A DNA stretch of 50,591 bases from CAWDMN01 sp963803155 (GTDB taxonomy: Bacteria > Acidobacteriota > Terriglobia > Versatilivoradales > Versatilivoraceae), in NCBI GenBank assembly GCA_963803155.1, contig CAWDMN010000068.1, forward strand, positions 1 through 50,591, in the 5' to 3' direction. The notes under the pieces were generated by a model that was given only the letters and a program-made list of their open reading frames with translations, was not told the DNA's origin and made no database searches. Position numbers and translations under genes: made by a program. Below, in pieces: positions 7,187 through 16,236 of the stretch (position 1 is the stretch's first letter; each line of letters starts with the position of its first letter).

Positions 7187-9895
7187 TCACTCATACCGCA
7201 GGGCTTCCATCGGATCGACACGTGCGGCGCGACGGGCCGGCACGTAAGCCGCAATCATCGCGACCACTATTATTGCGAGAGCGCCAAAGGCAATTGTGGC
7301 CACGCCAGTCACGAACAGTCCTTCGATCAAACTCGCGGCAATGCGCTCTCCCCAAAACGCGATCGGCGCGCCAACCATCAGGCCGGCGCAGACCATTTGC
7401 AGCGCATCAACCAGCACCATCCGAGTCACTGCCCTTCGCGTCGCGCCTAGCGCCATGCGGACGCCAATTTCATTGATGCGGCGCGCGACTGTGTAAGCTA
7501 GCAGCCCGTAGAGTCCGATAGCAGCAAGCAGCAGTCCTAAGGCGCCGAAAGTCCCGGAGAGTGTGGCGATGAGCCTCTCGGATACGATGGATGCGTCCAC
7601 TTGTTCCGCCAGCGTCGATACCTTCACAACGGGTACCGTGTTCAATGATTTGTGAATCGTACGGAGCACTTCTGGCGTCACCGCCGCCGGATAGATGCTG
7701 GTTCGAAGGACAAATTGAGAGCCAGTCCAGCCCTCCTGGAAGGTGTTTAGGTAGATTGCGCGCTGCGTGGCCTCGCGAATCTCGTAGTACTTCGCGTCAC
7801 CAACCATGCCGACGATTTCGAAGGACTGGTCGTCACCGTAACCCTTCCAGTCGCGATCGATAGTAAAATGCTTTCCGATGGGGCTGCCTTTGCCGAAATA
7901 GTAGCTGGCCATCGCCTGGTTCACGACAGCCACGCGAGAGCCGCCACGATCCCGCAAGTTAAAGTCGCGCCCGAAGAGTATTGGAGTTCCTAATGTCTCG
8001 AAGTATTTCGGCGCAACCCAGTTTAGGGAGACGTAACGGTGGTCCTCTTGGTCTTCCTGATAGCCTTCTACTTTTACGAAACTTGAAGCCCCCGCGCCCG
8101 AGATCGGAGTAGCCGCGCTGAGCGTGGCCGAGCGCACGCCCGGAATCGTCTCCAGCCGCTCGAGCAAATCCTGGTACGCAAGGGACAATCGTTTACCCTC
8201 ATAGCCGCTGTGTTCCGGATCGAGCGTTATCAACAGCACGTGGTCTCGGTGGAATCCCAAATCCAGGTGCTGCAGATTCGACAAGTGGCGGGCAAAAAGT
8301 ACTGCCTCACTCAACAGCACCACCGATAGAGCCACTTGCGCCACGACAAGGACTTTCCCGAAAAACCGAAGAGCCCTCGTTTCTCGAGCTCCTTTGGTTA
8401 CGCGAAGTGGAGATGCGGGCGTAGCGGCGAACACATTGCCAGCGGGTGCCAGCCCGAACAGTAAACCAGTCACCAATGCAATTCCGGCAGTGAACAACAA
8501 CACGCGAACATCGGGCTGCACTTGAATCTCAAGGCTGGGCGGCAGTCCCACAATCTGCCGTCCGGAAGCCAATATCCGGACGAGCACCCCCGTGCCGATA
8601 TAAGCCAAGCAAACACCCAGCAGGGCACCGACCGTGGAAAGCAGCAGAGACTCAGTCGACCCCTGGCACAACAGACGAAACCGGCTTGCGCCGAGCGACG
8701 CGCGTAACGCCATCTCCTGCTGCCGTGCCGCCCCGCGCGCTAGCAACAAACAAGCTACATTAGTGCATACGATGAGAAGCAGCAGGCCAGCGACGGCCAT
8801 CAACAGCAGCAGAGGTTTCGCGAACTGATCGCGTAAGACTGAGAATCCCTTGCTTGCCGACTCCACTTCCATCTTCAATTGGCGCATGAGCGGATCTTTT
8901 CTGGTCTTGGTCATCTCCTCGACTCTCCAGCGGTCCAGCCCGCTCATTTCCGCGCGCGCTTGCTCGAGGGAAACACCGGGATTCAATCGCCCCATCAGGT
9001 TCAGACTCATGCGTCCGGAAAGCAAGCTACTGGGGTGATTGATCAAAGGCTCAGCGGTTGTTGGCACCCAAATGTCCGGCCTGGACCCAAGCTGCAATCC
9101 AGAAAACGTGCGCGGCGTCACCCCGACAATCGTCAACGGAACACCTTCGACGTTAATTTGCTTGCCTAGAATTGCCGGATCTTGCCTAAATCGGCTGTTC
9201 CAATATGAATAACTCACCGCAACCGCTGGGCTAGCACCATTCATGTTCTCGTCTTCGGAACCTATTAGCCGGCCGAGCGCTGGCTTCACCCCTAGGACGG
9301 GGAAAAAATTCCCGGTCACATATTCGCCATTCACTGTTTCCGATCCGAGGCCTTCAACACGAACGGAAAAACGCGATTCGCCAACGCCGATCAGCCCCGA
9401 AAAGACGTGGTTCTGATCACGAAAGTACAGGTAAATTGGCCAGGGAAAATAGTTCCCGCGAGGTTCTCCGGGATATTTGCTTAAGAGTTCCACCAACTGA
9501 TCCGGACGCTGCACCGGCAGCACGCGTAACATCAGGGTGTTGATCAGACTGAAGATTGCAGTGTTGACGCCAATTCCGAGCGATAATGAAAGCACCACCA
9601 CGGAAGTAAAACCTGGATTCTTGCGGAGCATTCGCAGCCCAAACCGCAGATCCCTTAAAAGGTTTTCCAGAAGAGGCAATCCGCGCCGATCTCGGTATTT
9701 CTCTTTCGTTTGTTCCACGCCGCCAAGCCTGATGAGTGCGTTGCGACGCGCCTCTTCTGGGATCATACCCGCGCGCAAATTATCCTCTATGTTCATCTCG
9801 AGGTGGCTCGCCAACTCGCTGTCCAGGTCGCGGTCGAGCTGCTCCTGGTGGAATAGGCTGCGCAGACGAGCGAATGTAGCACGGAGCAACTTCAT
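7187..9895 (-). CDS. ADOP-type FtsX/MacB-like ABC permease
   Basis: A 902-residue permease of the 'acidobacterial duplicated orphan permease' type. The order is: an N-terminal cytosolic prefix (residues 1 to about 85, EEARRNALIRLGGVEQTKEKY); a first TM with GIGVNTAIFSLINTLMLR; a MacB-like periplasmic domain (about 110-330); FtsX transmembrane segments (about 370-490, with ACLLLARGAARQQEMALRAS); a second periplasmic domain (about 525-720); and a final FtsX domain (about 770-895) with RRINEIGVRMALGATRRAV and PARRAARVDPMEALRYE. No ATPase gene is adjacent, as is usual for the family. The start at 9895 is chosen because it overlaps the stop of the PadR gene as ATGA, giving translational coupling; a longer frame runs 19 codons into padR. 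Transported substrate unknown. Confidence 0.9.
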   Translation of the reverse strand: MKLLRATFARLRSLFHQEQLDRDLDSELASHLEMNIEDNLRAGMIPEEARRNALIRLGGVEQTKEKYRDRRGLPLLENLLRDLRFGLRMLRKNPGFTSVVVLSLSLGIGVNTAIFSLINTLMLRVLPVQRPDQLVELLSKYPGEPRGNYFPWPIYLYFRDQNHVFSGLIGVGESRFSVRVEGLGSETVNGEYVTGNFFPVLGVKPALGRLIGSEDENMNGASPAVAVSYSYWNSRFRQDPAILGKQINVEGVPLTIVGVTPRTFSGLQLGSRPDIWVPTTAEPLINHPSSLLSGRMSLNLMGRLNPGVSLEQARAEMSGLDRWRVEEMTKTRKDPLMRQLKMEVESASKGFSVLRDQFAKPLLLLMAVAGLLLLIVCTNVACLLLARGAARQQEMALRASLGASRFRLLCQGSTESLLLSTVGALLGVCLAYIGTGVLVRILASGRQIVGLPPSLEIQVQPDVRVLLFTAGIALVTGLLFGLAPAGNVFAATPASPLRVTKGARETRALRFFGKVLVVAQVALSVVLLSEAVLFARHLSNLQHLDLGFHRDHVLLITLDPEHSGYEGKRLSLAYQDLLERLETIPGVRSATLSAATPISGAGASSFVKVEGYQEDQEDHRYVSLNWVAPKYFETLGTPILFGRDFNLRDRGGSRVAVVNQAMASYYFGKGSPIGKHFTIDRDWKGYGDDQSFEIVGMVGDAKYYEIREATQRAIYLNTFQEGWTGSQFVLRTSIYPAAVTPEVLRTIHKSLNTVPVVKVSTLAEQVDASIVSERLIATLSGTFGALGLLLAAIGLYGLLAYTVARRINEIGVRMALGATRRAVTRMVLVDALQMVCAGLMVGAPIAFWGERIAASLIEGLFVTGVATIAFGALAIIVVAMIAAYVPARRAARVDPMEALRYE

Positions 9896-10236
9896 GAGGT
9901 CAGCTCCTTGGAGGCCAGGAACCGGGCTAAGATCACGGTGGCCTTCTCCCATCCCCGCGCTTCTTTTTCAAGTTGCTTTCGGCCCAACCGCGTGAGCTTG
10001 TAATACTTGGCCTTACGATTGTTGTCCGAGACGCCCCACTCGGAGGCAATATAGCCCTCTTGCTCCAATTTCAATAGGGCTGGGTAAAGTGTCCCGTAGT
10101 TGACCGACAATAAATCGCCGCTGGTCAGCTCAATCCGCCGCGCAATGCCATAGCCGTGCAGCGGTCCTAGTGTCTCCAGCGTCTTGAGCACCATCAGCGC
10201 GAGGGTCCCTTGCCAAATCTCTTTCTTCTTCTTCAT
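9892..10236 (-). CDS. PadR-family transcriptional regulator
   Basis: A 114-residue PadR winged-helix regulator. Typical motifs: IWQGTLALMVLKTLETLGPL, HGYGIARRIE, VNYGTLYPALLKLEQEGYI and the wing KAKYYKLTRLGRKQLE. It is strongly expected to repress itself and the coupled permease gene (4-nt ATGA overlap). The start has a strong GGAGGAG just upstream. A TTGCTT-N17-TATCAT promoter lies at 10263-10291. Such PadR-ADOP pairs are characteristic of Acidobacteria; the inducer is unknown. Confidence 0.92.
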   Translation of the reverse strand: MKKKKEIWQGTLALMVLKTLETLGPLHGYGIARRIELTSGDLLSVNYGTLYPALLKLEQEGYIASEWGVSDNNRKAKYYKLTRLGRKQLEKEARGWEKATVILARFLASKELTS

Positions 10237-10262
10237 ACTCCTCCTTCTGCATAACCATAAGG

Positions 10263-10291
10263 ATGATAACTCATTACATATGGGAAAGCAA
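10263..10291 (-). promoter_or_regulatory. Predicted sigma-70-type promoter of the PadR-permease operon
   Basis: On the minus strand, TTGCTT (complement of 10286-10291) and TATCAT (complement of 10263-10268) are separated by exactly 17 nt and sit 27 nt upstream of the padR start codon. The spacer is A/T-rich and could hold the PadR operator. Prediction only. Confidence 0.55.
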
Positions 10292-10487
10292 TACGAGACA
10301 GCGGGCTCGGAATCGAGGGGCGGTAAACGCTCGGGCGGCTATTTCTTACGTGGGCGTCGATCCTGGCTTTCGATAAAGATAAGTCCCAACAATCGACAAT
10401 GGCAGGCACACCTCTCAAAGGGTATGGCAGCTAGCGCGGATGCCCAGCGCAGACCTTGATGAAGCAGAGAATTTCAGCTAACTCGAT

Positions 10488-10853
10488 TTAGAAGGGGGAT
10501 TCGTCGCGGACGGAAAGAATTTGATTGTCCTCACCCAAGAGAACGATGCGGGCGTGATGGGTGGATAATTCAGTTGGCGGGACCATCGCATAAGAAAGGA
10601 TGATCACCTTATCGCCCGGGGTTGCCTGGCGGGCGGCAGCGCCATTCAGGGAAATCTCCCCGTTTTTTTCCGCCTTGATGACATAAGTTTCCAAACGGCC
10701 GCCGGTATTGATATTCATGATGGCTATTTTTTCCAACGGCAGCAGGCCGCTCGCCTTCAAGAGGTCCGGACCCAAACCACAGCTCCCCTCATAGTTCAAG
10801 TCGCATTGAGTGATCGTGCCGCGATGCAATTTGGCGAAAAGCAAGATACGCAT
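10488..10853 (-). CDS. panD: Aspartate 1-decarboxylase proenzyme
   Basis: A 121-residue pyruvoyl-dependent enzyme converting L-aspartate to beta-alanine for pantothenate/CoA synthesis in the cytosol. Self-cleavage occurs between Gly23 and Ser24 in NYEGSCGLGPDLL, the serine becoming the pyruvoyl group. K8, Y21, T56 and Y57 (RLETYVI) correspond to the known substrate and processing residues, and NGAAARQATPGDKVIILSY is the conserved core. Length is normal (E. coli 126). The gene stands alone; panB and panC are not in the window. Confidence 0.95.
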   Translation of the reverse strand: MRILLFAKLHRGTITQCDLNYEGSCGLGPDLLKASGLLPLEKIAIMNINTGGRLETYVIKAEKNGEISLNGAAARQATPGDKVIILSYAMVPPTELSTHHARIVLLGEDNQILSVRDESPF

Positions 10854-11087
10854 AGGAATTAAAAACGAAAGCGCAGCGCGGCCTCAACGATTTATGGGCC
10901 ATGCTGCCATCAAATTATGTCCGATTTGACTGGGAAAGAATCCGAGGCAAAATCGAAACAGTTAAATTCCAATCGAGGTGATTTTGAAGGCCCAGTGGCC
11001 GGGAGTTTCAAGCACTGGCCTATTCGCCGGCTTTTGAATATCCTCGATCCATATTGTCTGATTGGCCGCAGACTCTCGCTCAACAAA

Positions 11088-12938
11088 CTATTTCCCCAAC
11101 AATTCTTTGACCTTTTTTACGATACAGTTCGCACTAACGCCGTAACGCTCCAACAGCTCTTCGGGTTTGCCAGAGCGCGGAATTTCGGTCACGGCCAGTT
11201 TATGAACTTGGATGCCATGGTTAGCCACGGCATTGAGAACTGCGTCTCCCAATCCGCCCTCGGCATAATGCTCTTCCACGACCACCAACTTTTGATTGGT
11301 TTCAGCGGCAGCTTTGAGCAAACCCTGAGCATCGACAGGCTTGATGGAATAGGCATCCAAAATCCTTACCACTATTCCTTCCTGAGCCAAAAGGTCATAT
11401 GCTTTCAGCGCTTCCGTTACCGTCACACCGGCGGCCACTACACTCAATTTGTCCTTGGCGGCGGATCGAAGCACTTTGCTGCCGCCGATTTCAAACTGCT
11501 CTTCATTGGGGTAAATGACGGGCACTTTGGGACGGCTGGTCCTAAGGTAGACGATTCCGCGATGATCGGCCGCCAAAGCCACCACCCGTTCCGTCGAGAC
11601 GGCATCCGCGGGATAAAAAACAATGCATTCGGGAATCGATCTAAAAATGGCGATATCCTCCAGCGCCATTTGCGAAGGGCCATCTTCACCGATGGAGACA
11701 CCGCTATGGGACCCACAGCACTTGATGTTGGCCCGGGATATGCCCGACATGCGGAGATGATCGGCAGCCCGGCCGAAGAAGGCGCCGAAGGTGGAGGCAA
11801 AAGGCACTTTTCCGCGAGCAGCCAAGCCCACCGCCACTCCCACCATGTTTTGTTCCGCAATAAAACACTCAAAGAATCTCCCTGGATAAGCCTTCATGAA
11901 TTTTTCAGAGAAGGTGGAGTTCTTGGTATCGCCATCCACCGCCACTACCTCAGGATTTGAAGCGCCCAATTTCACGAGTACCGCTCCATAGGCTTCGCGG
12001 GTTGCCACGGCCTCTCCCAGTTTATAGGCCGGGGGAGCGACTTTCTGAGGGGCAGGTTTGGATGCCGTCACCGCGGAAGGAGCAGCAATGGGGCGAGATG
12101 GCAGCGACTGGTTCACAGGGATTTCAGCTAATGCTCTTTGGACTTCTTCACCCTTCTTCAGCGGCTTCCCGTGCCAACCTTCCTTATCCTCAATAAAGGA
12201 GACTCCTTTGCCCTTCTTGGTGGCAGCCAGGATCACGGTCGGTTTGCTCTTAGTCTTGGAAGCCTCCTCGAAGGCCCTCAGGACCTGTTTCAAATCATGT
12301 CCATCGACGCGGATGCTATGCCAGCCAAACCCTTCCCATCTTTTTTGATAGATCTCCAGATGGCTGCCATACATGGTTGCCTGGCTTTGGCCTAATCGGT
12401 TGATATCCACAATCCCGGTCAGATTATCCAGCTGATAATGAGCAGCCAAGGCCGCGGCTTCCCAAATCGATCCTTCTGCGGATTCGCCATCTCCCATCAG
12501 TACATAAGTGCGATAATCCAAATGGTCGAGATACTTGGCATTCAGCGCCATCCCCACCCCCACCGACAGCCCTTGTCCCAATGAACCCGTCGCCACGTCT
12601 ACCCAAGGCAGGCGTGGAGTTGGATGCCCTTCCAGATCGCAGTCAATCCGGCGCAGCTTCAGAAGCTCTTCCACCGGGATAATTCCGGCTTCTGCCCAGG
12701 CGGAATAAAGGACCGGGGCCGCATGCCCTTTGGATAGGACGAACCGATCGTTGTTGGGGTAGGTTGCCATTTTCGGGTCATAGCGCATGACCGCAAAAAA
12801 AAGAGCCGCTACAATTTCCGCCGCGGACATACAGGAGCTAGGATGCCCAGAACCGGCTTCGGCCGTAGAGACAATGGAATGCACGCGCAGACGATTGGCT
12901 TTGTCCTGAAGATACTCCAACAATGATTCATTCGACAT
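11088..12938 (-). CDS. tkt: Transketolase (single-chain, short form)
   Basis: A 616-residue thiamine-diphosphate enzyme transferring two-carbon ketol units in the pentose phosphate pathway. The N-terminal TPP domain has EAGSGHPSSCMSAAEI, KGHAAPVLYSAW and the Mg/TPP motif GDGESAEGSIWEAAALAAHY ending IVDINRLGQS. The pyrimidine domain (from about 320) has FIAEQNMVGVAVGLAARG, where the catalytic glutamate lies. A C-terminal transketolase domain ends the protein. It is shorter than the roughly 660-residue E. coli-type enzyme and closer in size to animal transketolases. An Ala/Pro-rich linker (about residues 280-310) joins the two halves. ATG 12938 is chosen because GTGAGG sits 6 nt upstream; the GTG at 12950 overlaps that signal. 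Confidence 0.92.
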   Translation of the reverse strand: MSNESLLEYLQDKANRLRVHSIVSTAEAGSGHPSSCMSAAEIVAALFFAVMRYDPKMATYPNNDRFVLSKGHAAPVLYSAWAEAGIIPVEELLKLRRIDCDLEGHPTPRLPWVDVATGSLGQGLSVGVGMALNAKYLDHLDYRTYVLMGDGESAEGSIWEAAALAAHYQLDNLTGIVDINRLGQSQATMYGSHLEIYQKRWEGFGWHSIRVDGHDLKQVLRAFEEASKTKSKPTVILAATKKGKGVSFIEDKEGWHGKPLKKGEEVQRALAEIPVNQSLPSRPIAAPSAVTASKPAPQKVAPPAYKLGEAVATREAYGAVLVKLGASNPEVVAVDGDTKNSTFSEKFMKAYPGRFFECFIAEQNMVGVAVGLAARGKVPFASTFGAFFGRAADHLRMSGISRANIKCCGSHSGVSIGEDGPSQMALEDIAIFRSIPECIVFYPADAVSTERVVALAADHRGIVYLRTSRPKVPVIYPNEEQFEIGGSKVLRSAAKDKLSVVAAGVTVTEALKAYDLLAQEGIVVRILDAYSIKPVDAQGLLKAAAETNQKLVVVEEHYAEGGLGDAVLNAVANHGIQVHKLAVTEIPRSGKPEELLERYGVSANCIVKKVKELLGK

Positions 12939-13067
12939 ATATGACCTCACAAAATAAAATCTCTCTCATCATACCACGTCTGGAATTGATCACTACCGTG
13001 ATTGGATTGAGCTTCAGGCGGGATTCCGAGGGAGAAGAAAGCATTGCATCCATATTTTTAATGAGGA

Positions 13068-13115
13068 TGGTCGGGGCGAAAGGATTTGAACCTTCGACCC
13101 CCTGCGCCCAAGGCA
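13068..13115 (-). repeat. Left island attachment repeat: orphan 3' half of tRNA-Pro
   Basis: The 48 bp match the intact tRNA-Pro gene at 23743-23790 base for base, then diverge exactly after the anticodon region (ATATTC here, GGTGCG there). Outside TGG (the complement of CCA) the sequences also differ at once. It has no 5' half and cannot make a tRNA. Confidence 0.88.
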
Positions 13116-13332
13116 ATATTCATGCGCGGGATAAACAACTTAGCTCACTATCCATCCACAAGCAATCAGTGAATTGCGGCGACATCATACCTCAATTGCC
13201 CTATTTATTGCCTAAGAATTTTTCAGCCCATATAAAAGATATTTACCGAAGAATAACATAAGGCGCCATGCCGAAAACACCAAAGTCAACTCAGAAAATT
13301 CCAAGGCGGAAATTTGACGAATTCTATTGCGG

Positions 13333-13385
13333 GGCCGGGCTAGTGCAATGTCTCGCAAATAACTGGATTTAAAACTGGCCCGGCC
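13333..13385. repeat. Inverted repeat
   Basis: GGCCGGGCTAGT (13333-13344) faces ACTGGCCCGGCC (13374-13385); 11 of 12 positions pair around a 29-nt loop. There is no T-run after it, so a terminator is unlikely. Confidence 0.5.
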
Positions 13386-13997
13386 ACGGTTTCATGGTGA
13401 ATGCCATGGCAAGTTGCAGTTGTTTAGGAATCAGCACTCTGGAAGTTATATAGGGGTGCGCTGAAGGTGCACAACTTTTCAGCCGCGGGTTGGACGCCTG
13501 CGGCGGACTACCCGCGGCTTACCCGCGGCCTACCCTGGGGGATGATGAGAAAACAAATCAGTTCCCTGCAAGGGAATCACAAATCGATGAGGGACGCCGG
13601 ATTTCACGGAGGTTTTCTTTCCCTTTCAAGGAACCGCCCACTCATGCGGTTTGACACCCAAGGCAGGCGACAGGGGCGCCAACCCTGGGCTGGAATGTGC
13701 TGTCCTTAGCGGAAAAACAACGGGGAAGGATCTCATCAATTTCCGATGGTGCCTATCCCCTTTCCACATTTATTGGAGGCACGATTGCAAGTGGTCCGTT
13801 GAGGACCCAAATCATATCTCCATCTATCTATGCGGCACTACACTAGTGGGTTCATTTATGGCTAGCAAGACAAGTCAGCAATCATTGCCACTGAAATGCA
13901 CGTTCGGCGGATCAAGCTCGTGCTGTCTTTGCCGGATAAGAATGATAAACAGTTACAGATGCAGTACGCCAGAGACTTGATCCAATTGTTTTTGTCT

Positions 13998-14133
13998 CTT
14001 GACTCGGCACGGACAAATCCCTTAAATTTTCCTTATCGAGACCATTTGCCTTGATATTGGCACCGCGCAAAAGTGCCTGAAAAGACCCTTAATATCATCT
14101 TATCAGGGCAAATTTGCGTGTCAATCAATGGTT
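13998..14133 (+). repeat. Cassette leader repeat, copy 1
   Basis: About 135 bp clearly related to 19111-19244. Shared blocks include CTTGA.TC.GCA, GGACAAA, CTTGA.ATTGGCACCG, TGCCTGAAAA, CAATATCA-like and ATTTGC.TGT.AATTAAT, ending at GTT in both. A hairpin GGCAC (14059-14063) / GTGCC (14073-14077) is present and mostly preserved in copy 2. It lies upstream of the cassette 1 ORF. Confidence 0.6.
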
Positions 14134-14183
14134 AGGAATCATTAATAAATAAACTAGGACATATTTATTTATAATTCCTAACC
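14130..14183. repeat. A/T-rich imperfect palindrome
   Basis: GGTTAGGAATCATTAATAAA at the left faces TTTATTTATAATTCCTAACC at the right, an imperfect stem of about 20 bp. It starts with GTTAGG and ends with CCTAAC, which resemble attC core sequences in inverted order, but no attC stem fits on either side. Confidence 0.5.
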
Positions 14184-14404
14184 AGCTCACTATACCGGAC
14201 GCGCGAAACGCCCGCGCTTATGAACAGGTATGAGGCGGATTAAGATGCCGGATAGTTTTGGCCGTTGACAATATGACTATTCTCCCACTGCAACGGCAAC
14301 GGATCCGCCGGGAAATCCACAAAATTAGCCGCGGATATTATCAGTTCAGTTCATTTGAGGATTAATTACATTTTTTGAGGAATCGGAGTTGTCTGGAGGA
14401 TGTC

Positions 14405-14761
14405 ATGACTTTCGATTACACACGACGGCAAAACACTAATGGGTTGTGGGAAATTAATATTAACCATCTGATCGAAGAGGGTGAAGAGTCAAAGAATTCC
14501 CTCTCGATTAGTTCATTTCAAGATCTTCGAGACTATTACAAAAAAGTAAATGAATGGCTTGAAAAAGGAAGGACGAAAGTATGTACAATTTACAAAAATC
14601 CTTCTGTAGTTGAAATTTTTTGCCCTGCCATTGATGGAATTGATCTGAAAGAGATAATTCGGTCTGAGGCAATAAGTTTTCTCAAAGATACACTGTCAAA
14701 AAGAATAGAAGACTTCAGAGAGCTAATCCACAGCACGAAGACATCAACACGGACGCGCTAA
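14405..14761 (+). CDS. Cassette 1 ORF: hypothetical protein
   Basis: A 118-residue soluble, charged protein that I do not recognise. It reads MTFDYTRRQNTNGLWEIN at the start, has an acidic middle and ends in a basic helix (SKRIEDFRELIHSTKTSTRT). It is more A/T-rich than the chromosomal genes outside the island. GGAGGA at 14395-14400 lies 4 nt before ATG 14405; a TTG at 14375 would give a longer form. An attC-like site starts 8 nt after the stop. Similarity to HicB-like or immunity-type small proteins is possible but not supported by a motif. Confidence 0.6.
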   Translation: MTFDYTRRQNTNGLWEININHLIEEGEESKNSLSISSFQDLRDYYKKVNEWLEKGRTKVCTIYKNPSVVEIFCPAIDGIDLKEIIRSEAISFLKDTLSKRIEDFRELIHSTKTSTRTR

Positions 14762-14769
14762 AACGCGCC

Positions 14770-14918
14770 GAGGAACGGGCCGGATGCTCATCGCCCGATC
14801 CGCGGGCTCTTCGGCACTGCGCACCTCAGAATCGGCGGATCGAGCTGCGTATTCGCCTCATAACCGGTGCAACCGCGCACCGTTATCAGGCTGTGCCGCT
14901 CGATCCGGCCCATTGAGC
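14770..14918 (+). other. attC-like site 1 (long type, core mutated)
   Basis: The inverse core is read as GAGGAAC, immediately followed by GGGCCGGAT, which pairs with ATCCGGCCC (14903-14911) before the 3' core ATTGAGC (14912-14918). That core differs from GTTRRRY at the first base, so the site may be inactive. An internal stem CGATCCGC / GCGGATCG is also present. Total about 149 nt. It is clearly homologous to the site at 19521-19670. Confidence 0.6.
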
Positions 14919-14937
14919 AACAAGGAAGGAGAGTGCG

Positions 14938-15168
14938 ATGTCGAAACCATGTGCGAGATGTGATGAGAAGGGAACTATTGAATGTCCAAAATGTAATGGA
15001 GAAGGAAAGATTGACAAAATGCTTTACATGCCTGTCGTTTCCGACCTTCTTAGCGTGGTAGATAAGGATTGGACCGCTCAGGACGACTGCTCAAAGTGTG
15101 ACGGCACGGGCGAGGTTGCGTGCCCAGCATGTGGTGGAGCCGGCAACGTTGGCGATGACGATGACTGA
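14938..15168 (+). CDS. Cassette 2 ORF: DnaJ-like CxxCxG zinc-finger protein
   Basis: A 76-residue protein consisting almost only of four Cys pairs in the DnaJ central-domain style: CARCDEKG, CPKCNGEG, CSKCDGTG and CPACGGAG, ending in GDDDD. It should bind two zinc ions. With no J-domain or substrate domain it is a stand-alone DnaJ-type zinc finger, found in nature as small proteins of unclear function, perhaps thiol or protein binding. AAGGAAGGAGAG lies directly upstream of ATG 14938, which is 20 nt after the attC core, the normal geometry for an integron cassette. Its own attC appears to be the site at 16831-16955, now separated by an IS. Confidence 0.8.
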   Translation: MSKPCARCDEKGTIECPKCNGEGKIDKMLYMPVVSDLLSVVDKDWTAQDDCSKCDGTGEVACPACGGAGNVGDDDD

Positions 15169-15234
15169 TCCCCCTCACATGACGGAAGATGTCAATGATT
15201 TTGAGACAGCTGTCGTACGAATTTAGTGTAGCGA

Positions 15235-16236
15235 TCACTCACTCTCCCCTTTGGGTTTGGGAGGATTAATCCAAACTGCTTCTGGAAGTTTAGCCGGTTG
15301 TGGAGGCTTGCGAACAAAGCGTTCGGGCTTAGTTTGAAAAGCCTCATTCAGGACCTGCTGACGAGCTTTCAAAACTTCAGCGGCCTGACTCAGATGGACC
15401 ACCTGGGGAGAAAGCCAGCCGAGGGCCGAATGATGATGTTGGGTGTTATACCAAGAAAAAAACTGCTGACAGAAACTGCGGCAATCTTGGATCGAGCCAA
15501 AGCGATCCGGGAACTCCGGGCGGTACTTGAGGGTTTTAAAGTGCGACTCGGAAAAGGGATTGTCATTAGAAGTATGCGGCCGGCTGTGGGTTTTGGTGAC
15601 TCCCAGATCCGCCAGTAACAGGGCCACGGATTGAGAGATCATCGACGGTCCGCGGTCGGCGTGAACGGTTAATTTTCCGGGCAGAATGGATTGCTTGCCA
15701 CAGGATTCCCGAATCAGCTTTTCCGCCAAGGTGGCACTTTCGCGAGGAGCGACCATCCAGCCGACGACATAACGACTGAAGATGTCCAAGAGGACGTAGA
15801 GATAGAAGTAGGTCCACTTGACCGGACCCAGCAACTTGGTAATGTCCCAAGACCAGACCTGATTAGGAGCCGTGGCCAGTAATTCTGGCTTTTGATAGAC
15901 CGGGTGACGCAATTGGTTACGGCGTTCCCGGACTTGGTCTTGTTCCTCCAAAATACGGTACATGGTCCGGACCGAGCAGAGGTAGCGCCCCTCATCGAGC
16001 AGGGAGGCATAAACTTGAGCCGGAGGCTGATCGACAAACCGCTCCGAGTTGAGTTGGGCCAAGACCGTCTCTCGTTCCGGCCCGCTCAAGGTGCGGGGTG
16101 GAGAAGGTCGTGGTGGTTGGGAGACGAAGGGACGGGTCGGCTGAACAAACCGGTACAGGGAGGCCCGGGCCACTCCCAAGGATTGACAGGCGGCCACTTT
16201 GCCGACTTTTTCGGAAAGGGTGAGCGTGGTGTTCAT
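15235..16236 (-). CDS. IS3-family transposase OrfB (DDE catalytic subunit)
   Basis: A 333-residue integrase-core transposase. The N-terminal part has a helix-turn-helix-like HTH_21 region (CSVRTMYRILEEQD, about residues 87-100). The rve core carries the catalytic triad: D131 in WSWDITK, D194 in VHADRGPSM and E230 in NPFSESHFKTLKYRPEFP, with D and E 35 residues apart as in the family. WYNTQHHHSALGWLSPQVVH is the typical C-terminal motif. The basic, Pro/Lys-rich tail is longer than usual. It overlaps orfA by 4 nt (ATGA), which suggests coupling rather than the -1 frameshift used by many IS3 elements. It appears intact. Confidence 0.92.
   Translation of the reverse strand: MNTTLTLSEKVGKVAACQSLGVARASLYRFVQPTRPFVSQPPRPSPPRTLSGPERETVLAQLNSERFVDQPPAQVYASLLDEGRYLCSVRTMYRILEEQDQVRERRNQLRHPVYQKPELLATAPNQVWSWDITKLLGPVKWTYFYLYVLLDIFSRYVVGWMVAPRESATLAEKLIRESCGKQSILPGKLTVHADRGPSMISQSVALLLADLGVTKTHSRPHTSNDNPFSESHFKTLKYRPEFPDRFGSIQDCRSFCQQFFSWYNTQHHHSALGWLSPQVVHLSQAAEVLKARQQVLNEAFQTKPERFVRKPPQPAKLPEAVWINPPKPKGESE

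Larger units (their letters stand above)
13116..14404. other. Gene-poor left part of the island
   Basis: No gene with a recognisable product is seen in nearly 1.3 kb. It holds an inverted repeat GGCCGGGCTAGT / ACTGGCCCGGCC at 13333-13385, a GC-rich stretch with repeated CGCGGC units around 13480-13535, the leader repeat at 13998-14133, and an A/T-rich palindrome at 14130-14183. Short open frames here (for example 13467-13709) have no ribosome-binding site or family signature. Confidence 0.45.

Noticed and set aside
10917..11960. Plus-strand 347-codon frame opposite the transketolase gene
   Set aside because: Lies antisense to conserved TPP-enzyme motifs and has no own signature.
13068..13115. 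A second tRNA-Pro gene
   Set aside because: Only the 3' half from the anticodon region onward is present; D-arm and 5' acceptor are missing.
13467..13980. Small ORFs in the left part of the island
   Set aside because: They have no ribosome-binding sites, and are made up of repetitive GC-rich or frame-shifting sequence without domain signatures.
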